64,000 bases of DNA from Chanos chanos (lineage: Eukaryota; Chordata; Actinopteri; Gonorynchiformes; Chanidae), in contig NC_044507.1 in assembly GCF_902362185.1 (NCBI RefSeq), positions 18,611,044 through 18,675,043 on the forward strand, read 5' to 3'. A model generated the notes under the pieces. That model ran no database searches, had not been told where the DNA came from, and worked only from the letters and a program-made list of their open reading frames with translations. The translations under genes and the position numbers were made by a program. Below, piece by piece: positions 34,722 to 47,971 of this stretch (its first letter is position 1; each line of letters opens with the position of its first letter).

Positions 34722-37700
34722 ATGGCGGCCCAGGATGGTGGGTATCCAGAAAATCTACTTAAATGCGGTTTCGACATCATTTGTGACACATTCTGTTATT
34801 TTCTTCAATTTAATCTCAATCGCTAGCATGCATTTTATACAAGGCATGCCTTCTTTAAACTTGTCAGGATGATATCAGTAGACTTTTTTGTGGATTGCTA
34901 TCCTACCTGTAACGAAAACTTAAAGCTAACCGAGCTAGGTAAACTGACAAGCTTGTTAGCTAGCTTTGCTATTTAGCCAGCGTCACAAACACCTTGTTGC
35001 TGGTGGTTATTTCTTTTATTTTCTCCCAGATACCACAGTATGACTTAACATTTTTCAGTCAGTCGATGCTAAACAGCTATCAACTGAACTGTGTGAAAAT
35101 TGCCTTCGTTTAAGTTGTTTTATCAGACCAGTTAACAAGCCTTTCTAGACGTTTCAGCGCCTCCAAGTGTAGTTTGCCAGCTATACATATTTAGCCCGCA
35201 AACGTTAGCCAAGTTTGACTTAGTTGAAAGTAAAACTGGCTGGCCCGCTAGAAAGACACACGTTTCCATGACACATTTTCACTGACTCATCTGTTTTTAT
35301 TTTCATGCCATTTTAAAGTTATGTTTCAAGCGTAAAAGTAAGCTGTAAAAAATCAGAAGAGTTCATGCACACTGACAACAGTCTCAGTCGCTTTCGTTGT
35401 CAAGACAGATAGCGTACCATAAACTGGCTTAGCATCAAAACCTAAAGGATCTCAGAACTTATTTTTAGTGTGCTTCATATTAAACACGCTGTGCCTTATT
35501 AAGCATAAATACGTAGCAAGCAATTTGTCATCGTTCTACTGACCAGTCCATATCATTTTAAACGTTCGTGGTTTAAGATGATATAACCTGGACCATGACT
35601 TGCATATAATAAAGCTTCACAACACGAGTTGCTTCATAGCTGCATGATTTAAGGTGGTCTAGCATAGTCAGGATAACATGTCCAGTTATCATTCAAATAT
35701 TTAATATATCAAAGTCAAATGATCATCTTACTCACTTCGATCATGTGCTATGTTCATGCTAAAGTTTAATTTAACAGAAGAAATGTATTTACAGGTAGTG
35801 AAGGACTGGGAATGGAAACTGCAGCCAGTCTTAAGGAACCAGAAGTATTGTGCGAGAACACAAACAAAGCGGACGCAGCAGGGACTGAACAAGTGTCTTT
35901 GACAGACGGGGAAGACTCCTCAACTCAGGTCCCCGCTGTCAGTAACGGAGAGGACAGTGATGAAGGAAAAGAAATGGTGGAATTGAAAATTATTTGGAAC
36001 AAAAATAAATATGATCTCAAAATTCCTTTAGATGGAACCGGAGCTAAACTGAAAGAGAGGATTCACACACTTACTGGTAGGAGTGTCACTCACTGCTGTT
36101 TATATATATATATATATACATCAAATTGTAAACGTTTAGGTTAGTTTCTAATAACTTGTATTTATCCTGACGTAGGTCTTCCGCCGGCTATGCAGAAAGT
36201 CATGTACAAAGGACTGCTACCAGAAGACAAGACACTTCGTGAAATTAAAGTAACAAATGGTGCAAAAATAATGGTAGTTGGATCAACAATAAATGATGTG
36301 TTAGCTGTAAATACACCAAAAGAAGTAATTCAGCAAGAAGTTAAAGCTGAGGAAAACAAAAAAGAACCTCTATGTAGGCAAAAGGTAAGAATGATAATAT
36401 GTCCAATTTACAATTTAGTATTTAGCAGACGCTTTTAACCAAAGCGACTTACAATAAGTGCACCAGTCAGATCTTATTACCTCATAAACAGAGATCACAA
36501 TGTTTTCTTTCATTTTTTTGTGCTTGATAGTGATATAGTTCCATTTGTTTCTCCCATTAGTTTTACTACAAACCTTAAGGAAATTATTATGGGGTTTTGA
36601 CAGAATTCAATTCATACCTCTAACATCATTACAGGGCCTTGCTTGATTAACTCTGACATAAGAAATTACAATACAGTGGAAAAGGCCTACAGTTGATAAT
36701 ATTACATCAAATGAAATGTCTGCCCAGCATGTCACAGTAGATGTACATTTGTGTTAACCCTCTTTACAGCAACACAGAAAAGTCCTGGACAAAGGAAAAC
36801 CTGATGATGTAATGCCATCTATAAAAGGAGCAAAGGTAAGAGTCACTATACCAAGAACAAAAAAGAAACTGACACCAGTATTAAGCATTTGGGGAAATTT
36901 TTGATTTTATCTTTTGCGCATTTGGTAGAAGAAAAATTACTCATGTTTAAAAACATTCTGTGTTTAGGCACAGACTGGATTCTTTGATGTTTGATGCAGC
37001 TTAATTTAACTGTGGAACACTCTTAAGAGTATGTTGGGTAACTTCTTATGTGTAGTTGCAGTTATTTTGAGAAGATAGCCAAATGTGTGATAAGAGATAA
37101 GTGGTACCAACAAGTGTCCCCCTGCCCTCTTTTTTTTTGGCTCTTCTTAGGAGCGCTTACCAACGGTGCCTTTATCCGGAATGTACAACAAATCCGGCGG
37201 AAAAGTGCGGCTGACTTTTAAACTGGAGCAGGATCAGCTGTGGATTGGAACTAAAGGTGACTTCTTTTGCTAATTCGGTGATCGCACTGATCCTTATTTA
37301 TTTATTTATTTATTTATTTTTTAATTTTATTTGTAAAGGACTATGTACAATATTAAACGTACCAGAGTTAGCCTAAGGCTAATTTTCATCTGCAGTCCAG
37401 TTAATATTGATCATAGTTATTTAAAAAAAAAAAATGTAAAAATTAAATTATTTCTTTTTGTAAAATTAAATGTTATATTCCCCATAGAGAGAACAGAGAA
37501 AATTCCGATGGGTTCTATCAAAAACGTGGTAACCGAACCAATTGAAGGTCATGAAGACTATCACATGATGGTATCTGTCTTCTTAACTATGTCCTTTTAT
37601 ACTACATTATTAACTATTATTTCAGATTTAACTTAGAGAAATCGTAAACAATAACAATAATAATAATAATAATAATAAGGTGTAGGCTGAAATCTGACCT

Positions 37701-37870
37701 TCCTGGTTGTGGATTTGTTGATACCGAATGTTCCTCTTTCTTTTTATGTATCGCCTTAGGCATTTCAGCTGGGTCCAACGGAAGCCTCACAGTATTGGGT
37801 CTACTGGGTGCCTGCACAGTTTGTTGATGCAATCAAAGACACAGTGCTCGGAAAATGGCAGTACTTCTAA
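34722..37870 (+). CDS. ubfd1: Ubiquitin-domain protein UBFD1
   Basis: Seven coding exons: 34722-34737, 35795-36076, 36176-36384, 36770-36835, 37151-37256, 37488-37570 and 37760-37870 (TAA). They give 290 codons; human has 309. The first exon supplies only MAAQD plus one base, then the message continues GSEGLGMETAA, matching the human MAAAGAPDGMEEPG start better than the downstream ATG at 35812. UBFD1 carries a ubiquitin-like fold (VELKIIWNKNKYDLKIPLDG to INDVLAVNTPKE, about residues 60-140) and a conserved C-terminal domain (RLPTVPLSGMYNKSGGKVRL, ending DTVLGKWQYF) of unclear function; an NF-kB link has been reported. Introns hold TA and TTTA microsatellites. AATAAA is at 38928-38933. Divergent from mfsd11-like. 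Confidence 0.96.
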
Positions 37871-38927
37871 TGTGCCTCCTTAATAGACACTGAAGAATTG
37901 GGATTCAGAACAAAGTAATTGAAAAATTATAACTGGAGCCAATACGATGATCTGAAGAACTTTTGATTTTTTTTTTTTTTTTTTTTGGAAAATTTATGAA
38001 ACTGAAGGAATGCTGGTGGACGAAACATGACCTTTTGGGTTTCAAGTGCACTAAGTGGAAGCATCCCATTTTCAGCCTGTTTCATCATTCAATTTTTAAG
38101 CAAATCTAAGGATAAACACAGAATTGTACAGAAGTTGCAAATACATTTCTCCCAGTTATTCTGAAAGAAATAAAAGTTATTTAAGGAAAAGAAATGATGC
38201 ACTAGAACATTTTTATCTAATATGTTCTTTGTTACAATACAAACCAAGCAAGCTTGCCAAAGTTGAATACAGTTCACAATGGCCAATTACTTTTTTTTTT
38301 TTTTCCTCTCTCTCGTGGCGTGGATTATGACAGCATAGATGTGAAACAGTATTGTTGTATGACTCCTAAACAGTTAATGTGAAAGTTTATGGGTAATCTC
38401 AATTTCACTGTATAAAATATCAATTATCAGTATCTACTGGCTATAAGTGTCATGACTATTGACAAGTTACTCGGTGTGAACTTTGTTTACCGACATGATT
38501 TGATATTTATGAGCGAGGGGCTTGTTCACAATTGGTGACGTGGTAACATTAAAACTCATACACCTGAAAGCATTTTAAGACAAGGTGCTAAATCAGAACT
38601 TTTGTGCTGTGCCTCTGTTTCCTCAAAGCAAAACATGTTTCCTTTGCATTATACTTACAGAGGCACAGTAATTTGGCATTCCCTGCTCCAAAGGTACCGT
38701 CTGAGACAAACTCACCCCCTCAAACTTCAGTTATTCTGAGAAAATACATGATGTGAAAATGCCTCAATTAGGCACACTGTGTTCCTGCATAACCTCTGTA
38801 ATTTCTGATCTGTGATGCACTGTTAGTGGCCAGTGGGGCTGTGGTCAGATCATCTCGCCAAGTGCATGTGTTGTTATTCGTATAAAAAGAAATGTGGTGC
38901 TAATCGGTCATGAGCATTTATATTTCA

Positions 38928-38933
38928 ATAAAA
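38928..38933 (+). terminator. Polyadenylation signal of ubfd1
   Basis: AATAAA about 1.06 kb after the stop, followed by TTTATAG and an A-rich tract. This length suits the long conserved-gene 3' UTR. Confidence 0.6.
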
Positions 38934-41149
38934 TTTATAGATTAAAAAAAAACAAAAGATAGTACAAAGATCACTCTATGACGTAATGGCGTCTGTAGCA
39001 GATACAAGGGAACACGGGAAAAGCAAGAATTTAACAGATTAGATGTTCCATTTAGTTCTGGCACAGGCATGACCTTTTTTTAACCCCTGTCCTATGTGAC
39101 ATGTATACGTAGCATACGCAAAATGTTTTCTGATATTCTGAGTTTGAACCAAAATAAGTTTTTTTTAAAGACATATTTGAGATGTACTGTATGTTAATTT
39201 TTTATTAATTGTCTCACTTTCGGTTCAAGCATACTTTGGAGCTGGTGAGAAGAAAAAAAAACAGGGTTTCAAGGTTCCGGACAACAGGTTATACCAGATT
39301 TCAGCACTGACCTGCTCCTAAATGGCTTTGTTTTTGTGCCTTGATGAATTATCTCCATGTTTTCTGATTGTTAGCCAAGAAGTCTGTTATCAATCAGTTT
39401 TCAGAGGCACACTGTGTAATGTACGGACACTTTTTTGGTATGTAGTTATGTCAGGGCTTCTGTTTGGAGTGACAACTTTTTTGTTCTTAGCATCTTAAGA
39501 TGTTATCTCTAATATCGAAAAACCCAGGGTTAAACTGAGTTAAAGGCTCAGTAGAATGAATTGCAAATTAGCAAAAAAAAAAAAAGTCTTTTTTTTTTTT
39601 CCCTTTTAAATACCACAAGAGTTAAGCCCGTTTAAAAAGATGCACAGTTTTCTAATTGAGCATTTCTTATGCATTTCATCCAGATGTTTTCCATTTCTCC
39701 CTGTAAGTACTCCAAATAGTGTCTTATGTTTCCCTTGTTATCTGTCAAGTTATCAGATGATAAGTGGTGGCCACAGCACTTCGTAGTCCCGGCACTACAA
39801 ATACACAAGCCAGTCTTCACCAGAAAGTCATTACTCGCCACATCCACGCTTGATTTTATACCATAAATGCTTAGAATTCAGGCCCGTATTTACCAGCAGG
39901 TACTGGATTTATGATATTCAGTATGGAGCTATAGGATTAGAAAACGCTGAAGCAGTGTGTCACTCATTTTTTAGAAGTTAAAAATGGGTAACACACTGTA
40001 CCTGAGTTGGTGGGACTTTGATAACCTCCTATAAACTCACTCTGTTAAAGCTTTATATGGCTTTGTTCCAAACCCACTTTAAGTTCCTTCATTTGTGACT
40101 GAATTATAAGACACAGATCGTCGTAAAATGCTTCTAATCATATGCATCTAATACATATATAAAAATATGTCTAATATTTAACATGTCTAATTTCATTTTT
40201 TTTAAAAACACCCAGGTCTGTTTTGTTTGTTTATTACATTAAAATTGTTTGGAGCGTGTTTCAGTGTCTTTTTTTTTTTTTAGTGGCTCACATCCTTTTT
40301 CACACACGTTTATAACCTCCATCCCAACATCCAGTCACCGGGATACGTTCACAATAACCATTCCGTATCCTTAACTCCAACGTCAACCACACGTCCAATC
40401 GCTGAAAACCAACAAAAACTTAAAATACTGACTGGTAATTGATCTTCTCACACAAAAGCAACCTCTGCAATGATGGGTTGAAAGAATTCTTGTGTGGAAT
40501 CTGTAGAAGTGCTATTACAGATATAGGCCTTGTTAGTGGCATTCACAGAGGCATAACTGGCTCAGGCGTCTTTTCCCCTAACGTCTCATATTTCAGGTGG
40601 CATGACAAGGAACACCCTGTTACCCAATTCTGACATCGCAACAATGCAGATCCTAACATCAGATAAGATCATTGTGGCAACTGCTGTATTTTTATGGTCG
40701 GAATACTTGGCTAATGTAGTCATTGATAGAAAGAATAACATTGCGTATTACATTGCGGAAAGAATAACATTATGTATTACATTATGCCAGCTAAACATCC
40801 TGAAATTGGTCACTGGTCATTTATTGGTCATTTATTTGAAATATTGCATTACTGAAATTTATATATAATTTATAAGAGATAAACTTGGAGATAGAGGGCA
40901 TGTTAGTAGTTCAAACTCATGATATTCTAAGTGGCTGAGTTTCATGAACACGTAACTACACAAATGGTAATATTTTTTCTTCTCTGTATCTACACATGAA
41001 GCAGTTAAATGATCCATGATAGCAATAAAATAGAGTTTTCGTTTACACAGTATTACTCACGAAGACTTTACTCTGGAGGTACACAAGTGCACATGTATTC
41101 TTCTGACATACATAAAGTTAGTTGACTTCAGTTCAATAACTGAACGCTT

Positions 41150-41215
41150 TCTGGTCACTGAAGAAAGATGTCATCGCTGATTAATATACATGTTTATCTG
41201 TCTTCAGTGACCAGA
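41150..41215. other. Perfect-looking 19-bp inverted repeat with 28-nt loop
   Basis: TCTGGTCACTGAAGAAAGA (41150-41168) and TCTGTCTTCAGTGACCAGA (41197-41215) pair at 18 of 19 positions. A TA repeat follows directly. Could be the ends of a small decayed MITE or a hairpin RNA; neither is shown. Confidence 0.7.
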
Positions 41216-42914
41216 TAATATATATATATATGTATATATATCAAGCATTTATTGCGATTGTACACAACTGTATGCATCTGTATGCAAAACCTATTGCTAT
41301 ATCCCTACTCATCTGTATCCACTCATTGAGCTCTTGTGCTCATTCCTTTCACCTCAGAGCAAATTCATTTCAAAAGCCATAATGCCCATTACTGCTTATT
41401 GAAGTCTCCTGTTTCATATACTTAAATGTGATGTGAAAACAGCTAAAAACAGGTTGGACAGTTACTACAGGTTTTACCTGGAATGTGATTGTTTGTTTTT
41501 CAGGTAGGAACAGTCTTTCCTTCATGCATCTGAATTCTTGCAGTTCATGAGCATAAGATAACACTGTGTTATGGCTTTAGTTTGAGGACGGCTTGTACTT
41601 ACAGCTTGATTGAATAATGTCATCTGAAGTAAGCCTGTCAACTAAATAACCATTATTTGAACATAGTTTTGTTTATATGCATCTTGCCTAGTAAGTCAAA
41701 TTTTACGTTCCATCAAATCAAAGTGATCATAGTTCTTGAAGCAAAGTGACTAAATATTGAACTTTATAGTATGTACAGTATATGTGATTGAAGTGTCACC
41801 GAGGAATTCTTTTCAGCATTAATAAAAGAAGAAGCAGGAAGGTAAATCCTATTATAATCTTATGATCCTTCTAATATTTCCTCAAACTGTGGATGTTTAA
41901 TGATCTGCACAGTATAGAGACAGACTGGAAGAACTGGAAAATCTCTGGGCTCAATGCTGTTATGTACAAAAAAAATAAAAAAAAGCAAAAGAAAACAAAC
42001 AAACAAAAAAACCCCCAGATTATTATATGTGCTGTACAACAAATATGACATACAGCTGCTCTACCTTAAAAACAAAAGGTCCCAAAAAGTGAAACTAAAA
42101 AACAATTCAGATATTCTGTGCTTGTAATGAAAAGGTACACTTCTTAAGGGAAAAAAAATGGCCTTGTTTAAGTCAGTCAGTCAATTAGGTTGGTGAACAT
42201 AGGCATGAATAATAAATTTCTTGTCATGAACATTCCTTCACGTTCTTTCGTTCTGTATCTATTCACCCTCAAATATAAATCGCATGAAGGCACAGAAATG
42301 CTGATACCCTGATATACGGCCATTATCTGCACTGAATCTGCGGGTGTTTGCTGGAATTTTCCATCCCATTGTTGTCATTTCCTGAGATTCAGTTGTCTTT
42401 GTTGAGACACAGGTTTGCCACACACCCACAACAATCCGTGAAAGATGTACAACTGCTTCATGTCACCTCAGTTCCAGTGCTGAGTGGTGCCAGGAGCAGG
42501 TAAGAGTAGGACAAGTCCATTCCCTTCGACTGGATTTGCTTGGCTTTGTTCATAAGGGATGTGGGAGAAAATATATTTTTAAATGACTAAATGTTTTGTA
42601 TTATCAAGTAATGTCATGAAAGACAATAATTTAACGTCGTAAGCTGTATAAAATGTGAAAAAACAATCAAACATACAGTTGAGGGATTTTGAAGTTTTTA
42701 TATATTTTAGAATAGTCGCTAGTACCTTTTCAACCATTTATCAAATGTCTAGATTTTTAATATATGCAATGGCAATTAAAAAAACCGTTCATGAATAAAA
42801 ATGCGCTCAGAATTTGATTTCCTTTTGGAATAATATTGCATGATGGCATTCTTGTTCTCTTTTGTTACTGGTAGGAGGAACTACTACAAGGGCAGCATCG
42901 GACAAGGTGTCAAA

Positions 42915-45900
42915 ATGGGGCACCACCAGAACTTTGTCATCTTCTTGTCTGTGATCTTTGGATCAGGTCAGGAAAAAACATTTAAGCTCACCACAGCATT
43001 TTTGAGTTACTGAACCACGAATGAACACAGAAATGCTGACAGCTACTCTCTCCTCTTGATATATATTCTACTCTAGGTCTTATCGTGAATGTCTCTGCCC
43101 AGGTAATTAATTGTTTGTTCATTTATGACAAGTAAAGACAAATGCTCACAGTGACTTCTGTTCACTTTTGTTTCGCTCGTTCACACAAAATAGATTTTAT
43201 TTCCAAGAGAGTATTAACTGCGAATGAGTTCTGTTAAAACAATATAACTTAATAAGCAACTTGAAATCATGAAAGAGATGTCAACTGTTGGCATGCAGGG
43301 ATGTGTGTCTGTATTAAAAAGCATGCGATAAGTCACCATTGCAAATAAAACTCTAATAACTAAAATAACTAAAATAACCATGGGGAAAGTTACAAGTTAC
43401 TCTTCCTAACTGTAACACAAATCCTAACCTAGCCCTGAGTAACTTTATTCAACCATTTTTGTTTGTAACATTTTGGGACAAACAGCATCAGGTACTGTCA
43501 TGTTGTTTATTAAAACACAGCATCCTCCAATGCAAAGAGTACTGAACTGCAACCATGTCACATTCTGACGTCTCCCATAAAAATGTTTCACTTAGCCTAC
43601 CGATGCTTATCGAATTATCCCATACTTATCGAATTATCCTTGATGCCTGTCTCATGAAAGCAGGTATTATAGTTCCAGTTATATAGGCAGTAAATTACTT
43701 ATTATATGAAAGATCACGTTGAATGTCAAAATCTAATCATTAATCTATTCTCTTAAAGTGCATGATGTCGTATCGAAATGGTAAGGTCCAGCAAATATAT
43801 TGCAAATGATATGCAAAACCATAATTTATTAATTTGTGCACACGATAATTAAACTCAAAATAATTTGTGCAATTTTTTTCATCTTTCAGGAACGATGTGT
43901 TCTGGTATGATTTGTAATGGCACCGAACGACCTGTAAGTTATCACTACAAGCTGAACTTGTTTGTTTATTTGTTTTGATGTGTTGGTTTCCTCCATTTTG
44001 ACCTGTCAGAGTTCAGATGTAACTTGTGAATTTTTCATATGACTGTATTCACAGCTCACAAATTCATCATTTAACTCCATCCTAACCTGTGCTGGTCTGG
44101 GACCAGTCAACCTATCACAAATCCCTGACGGTCTCATTGGTAGACTCAAAGGATTCATGGATGGAGCTTTCGACTTGTACTCTTACATGGTACAATAAAC
44201 TTGAGAGCCATTCATTCGTAAAATCAAAAGAATCAGCTGTATTTGCCTTAACTGAAAAGCTAATGTCCATGTCTTTTATATAGAGAGCCAATGCTCAACC
44301 AAATCACGTCATCAACGCAGTCAATATGGTCTGCATGAACCAGTCAGAGTTGAATGGGCTCCAAGATGCAAACTTTGCCAGGGTGTGGTTCCAGGTGAAG
44401 CTCAGACCTCACCTGTCAACCATTTCCAGAGATTTCCTAACCTGCCTGAGTCGTAGCAACTTAACCTGTCAAAGCTACCAAGCACTGTACGTTTCCTTCA
44501 CATCTTCTTTCACATCTTCTTTTGAAACCTGTCACTCCAGCGCAATAGATTTATCCTCACAACAAAAGATGTTTCATTTTGTGCACAGAATAAGGGCATG
44601 TATAAACACACTTATGGGATGTGCTGGGATTATTTTACAGGGTGGAAGATTTTAGTCTCTACAGTCAGAATCTGGGCTCTATGAGACAAAGAATGATCTA
44701 TATGTCCTTCATGCGACCTTTCCTCCAGAGAAACAGCACAAATGGTACTTGTCTCACTTTTAACAATGCTTCGTTATTTATCATACAGTTCATAATACTA
44801 CTGATATTATCTTGAGAATGTGCAGTAGAATCACTCACTATGATTGAACAGGTTGTGTGGAGCAAGGAGACAGTAGTGACAGATGGCTGCTGAAAAACTT
44901 TGGATCTTTTTCCACCTTCGCAAACCTGAGAGACTTCACAGCTTTGAATGGGAATTTCAGTGGAGTAAGTGCTACTGTAGCATGATTCACTCTCTAATCA
45001 TCTGCAATCAAAAATCTGAAAGTGGATGAAATTCTGATGTATGGGGTTATAGCCTGATGTATTAGCCTGATATTTCTCTATAGCGTCACTGATAAGTTCA
45101 TTGAGGCTGACTGGTATTTCAATATCTCTACACAGCTGGCTGCCTTGAACCATCTAAGCTCAGAACAGAAAGCCGAACTGTTGTTGTTAAGTGAAGGTCT
45201 GGAAAATACCACCATCACGCTGGTTTTCCAAAATCTCCTGCAATCTCTGCTTGGGAATGAACATCTGAATCAGAGTGGGAATGCCTCCAGGCCTGCCGTC
45301 ACAGGACCTCAACCTCAGGGATTTGACGCGGTATAAACACAATTCATACGTTTCAATCAAAGCACATTGTATGTGATCACCGTGCGGACGTTATTAAATG
45401 TGTATATGTGCGGTTGGTATGATAAACGTTATACAGTAATAGGATGTACTAAAATAGTGTATAGCCAGTGAATATCATGATATTATTTGTTGGGATTAAT
45501 AAAGCAGTTGCTTGGTATGCATATGTCATCACTCTGACACATTTTCTGATCTGGGAAATGAAGATTACATCTCTTATTATTACAATTAATATTTTACCAT
45601 TATATTTCAACCAGTATTTTTCTTTTTTGGCAGAATTTCAGTAGATTCTTGATGTATTTGAGACCACTTGCAGATTTCGTCAGAGCGTTTCTAACAGTCA
45701 TTCAACAGGTACACATTTTTCATTTCAAGTCTTGTATCATTTACTTATTTTACATACTCTCATTTACAAAAAAAGAAAAAGAAAAAAAAGAAACCCTGCA
45801 ATTTTTTTTTAAATCAAAATTTCAAGAATAAACTTAGGCCTTTTGTAAAATACAGTGTAGCATCCTGTCATAGCTGTTTCTGTCGATGTAGAACAGTAAT

Positions 45901-47203
45901 ATGTCTTCGGAGTGAGAACACACATTCATCCACAATCCCTCCTCTTTGTCTCCTCAGACAAATGTATCCTCTGCAAGACTTCAAACTCTGACCCAAGCTT
46001 TGGTGAACTGGACCCTCGCTGAGTTTGCAGGACAGTTCCCAAACAACGTCACTCTGAACAACCTAACAGTCACCATTCAGATCCCCTCATCATCCACATT
46101 TAACGTCACCAACATCCAGGACTGGTTTCAGAATGTGATTGTTCCTGTACTGAAACGCTTCCTGCCCAACAACCAAACGCAGATTCCTGCTGACCTCACA
46201 GATGCATTCAACTTCTTTTTGTGAGTTGGGCTCTCATTACTGTGTTATATTTGCTCAAATTCCAATTGCTGTAACCACCGTTTATGAGCAACGACGGTAG
46301 CACACTACAATATTGCATTTGTGTTTCCCATTTACGAGGCGACAAATCTTTAGTTGCGTGTAGGACCATATAAGGTAATTTGAATGAAAAGTAAAGCCAA
46401 CTGTTTTGCATGCAAAAGATTCCAAAGTAAATTGCATCTCAGTGTGGCGACTATGTCATTATTTAATCAGCACCTGAAAAAACCGTCAACACAATTCTCT
46501 CACAGTTCTCAGAAAGCACGCACTGTATTTTCAGACGCACTACAAATATACTGAACAAACGAGCAAGCAAACAAAAACAGTTCTTTCATCAAAGCTGGAG
46601 TGCACCATGCATTCTCATACAATTACATTTGTCTGTTTGTTTACACACAGTCCCTCAAACGCCACCACAACCACAGAACCCTCTGTTCCTGTGATCTGCA
46701 GTGTTGACGTCAACAGTAGCTCTTGTTCTGTAAGTCCTCCCCACCCAGCCGTCGCTGTCCGACACAAGACAGACTCTTTGTCAACCAGAGTGTGTCCACA
46801 AAATGAATAGCATCAAAAGTATTTCTGAAATGCTAAGTTCTTTTAACGGGAGGGAGCGTGACAGAAAGATTAAGGCAGGTTCAACTGGTCGGAACTCCGG
46901 ACACGACCTCTGACAGTTTTACACTCATCGCTTGTCTCTGTAACTGATGCCAGCCTGACTGTTTCGGCAGTAGTCGGAGTTTCGTGTGTTCAGCCGCGCT
47001 GACTTCCATATTTCCATTTCTGTTTTAATTTTTGTAGGTACCACAAACATCACAGGACCTTGCCCAAGCTTTGAAATGCGTGGCACAAGCAAACATGAGC
47101 TTCTCTGAGAGAAACCTACAGCGTTTGATCAGTGAACTTTCTAAAACACTGCACACCCTGATAGAGTCTGTAAGAAAAGTGATCGTTTTCTTGCTTTATT
47201 TTC

Positions 47204-47235
<32 letters not shown>

Positions 47236-47829
47236 TTGGGCTTCAATAAATTCTTGTAAAATCATTAGGATATTCTATATCATTTATGATATTGTAGTGA
47301 TGTCAGGTGTCTAGAAATACCACTACAATGAAAAGAGACATGTTACATAAAATGTAAAATCTTTGATTACTTTTCCAAACAATACTACAACGCTATTACA
47401 TTTTACGGCAAAGCAAGGGGACCAAATTCTGTGACTTACTTGGGAACTGTATTTTTAACTCACAACCACACCCAAGATACAATGCGGCCCATTATGATTA
47501 CCAAAGCAGGATTGTTTGACATATACCAGCTGAAACTGAATCCAGGATATGGCAATGACATTTGCTTTTTGGCCCCAAACCAAAACCCGTTCTTTGTTTT
47601 AATGCATTATGATAACTACTTTTATACCGATAAAATCTCATCCCCGTCTTTCTGTTGGGATAAATGTTAAGAGACCTGCAACTAGTTGTGTTTCATTTTC
47701 CTTTTGTAACTACTATTACACATGGAAAACGAGTACTACAATTGAAATGTATCTGTAATATTGTTACTATTTTGTGCATTTTTATGAGGTATGCAAACTC
47801 TGACACACACACAGACACACACACTATAG

Positions 47830-47862
<33 letters not shown>

Positions 47863-47932
47863 TCTCTCTCTCAATATATATAGGCTGTGTGTGTGTGTGT
47901 ATGTGTGTGTATGTGTAATCTATCTATCTATC

Positions 47933-47971
<39 letters not shown>

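Larger units (their letters stand above)
37871..42914. other. Gene-free interval between ubfd1 and the mesothelin-like gene
   Basis: The ubfd1 3' UTR extends to AATAAA at 38928. The remainder is A/T-rich with short A and T runs, a TA run at 41218-41242 and a long hairpin at 41150-41215. A possible 5' noncoding exon of the next gene may start after the AG at 42874. I found no exon with family similarity between 38950 and 42870. Confidence 0.6.

Noticed and set aside
35812-36076. ATG at 35812 as the ubfd1 start
   Set aside because: A 16-nt first exon at 34722 with donor GTGGGT joins in frame and restores the MAA start known from other vertebrates.
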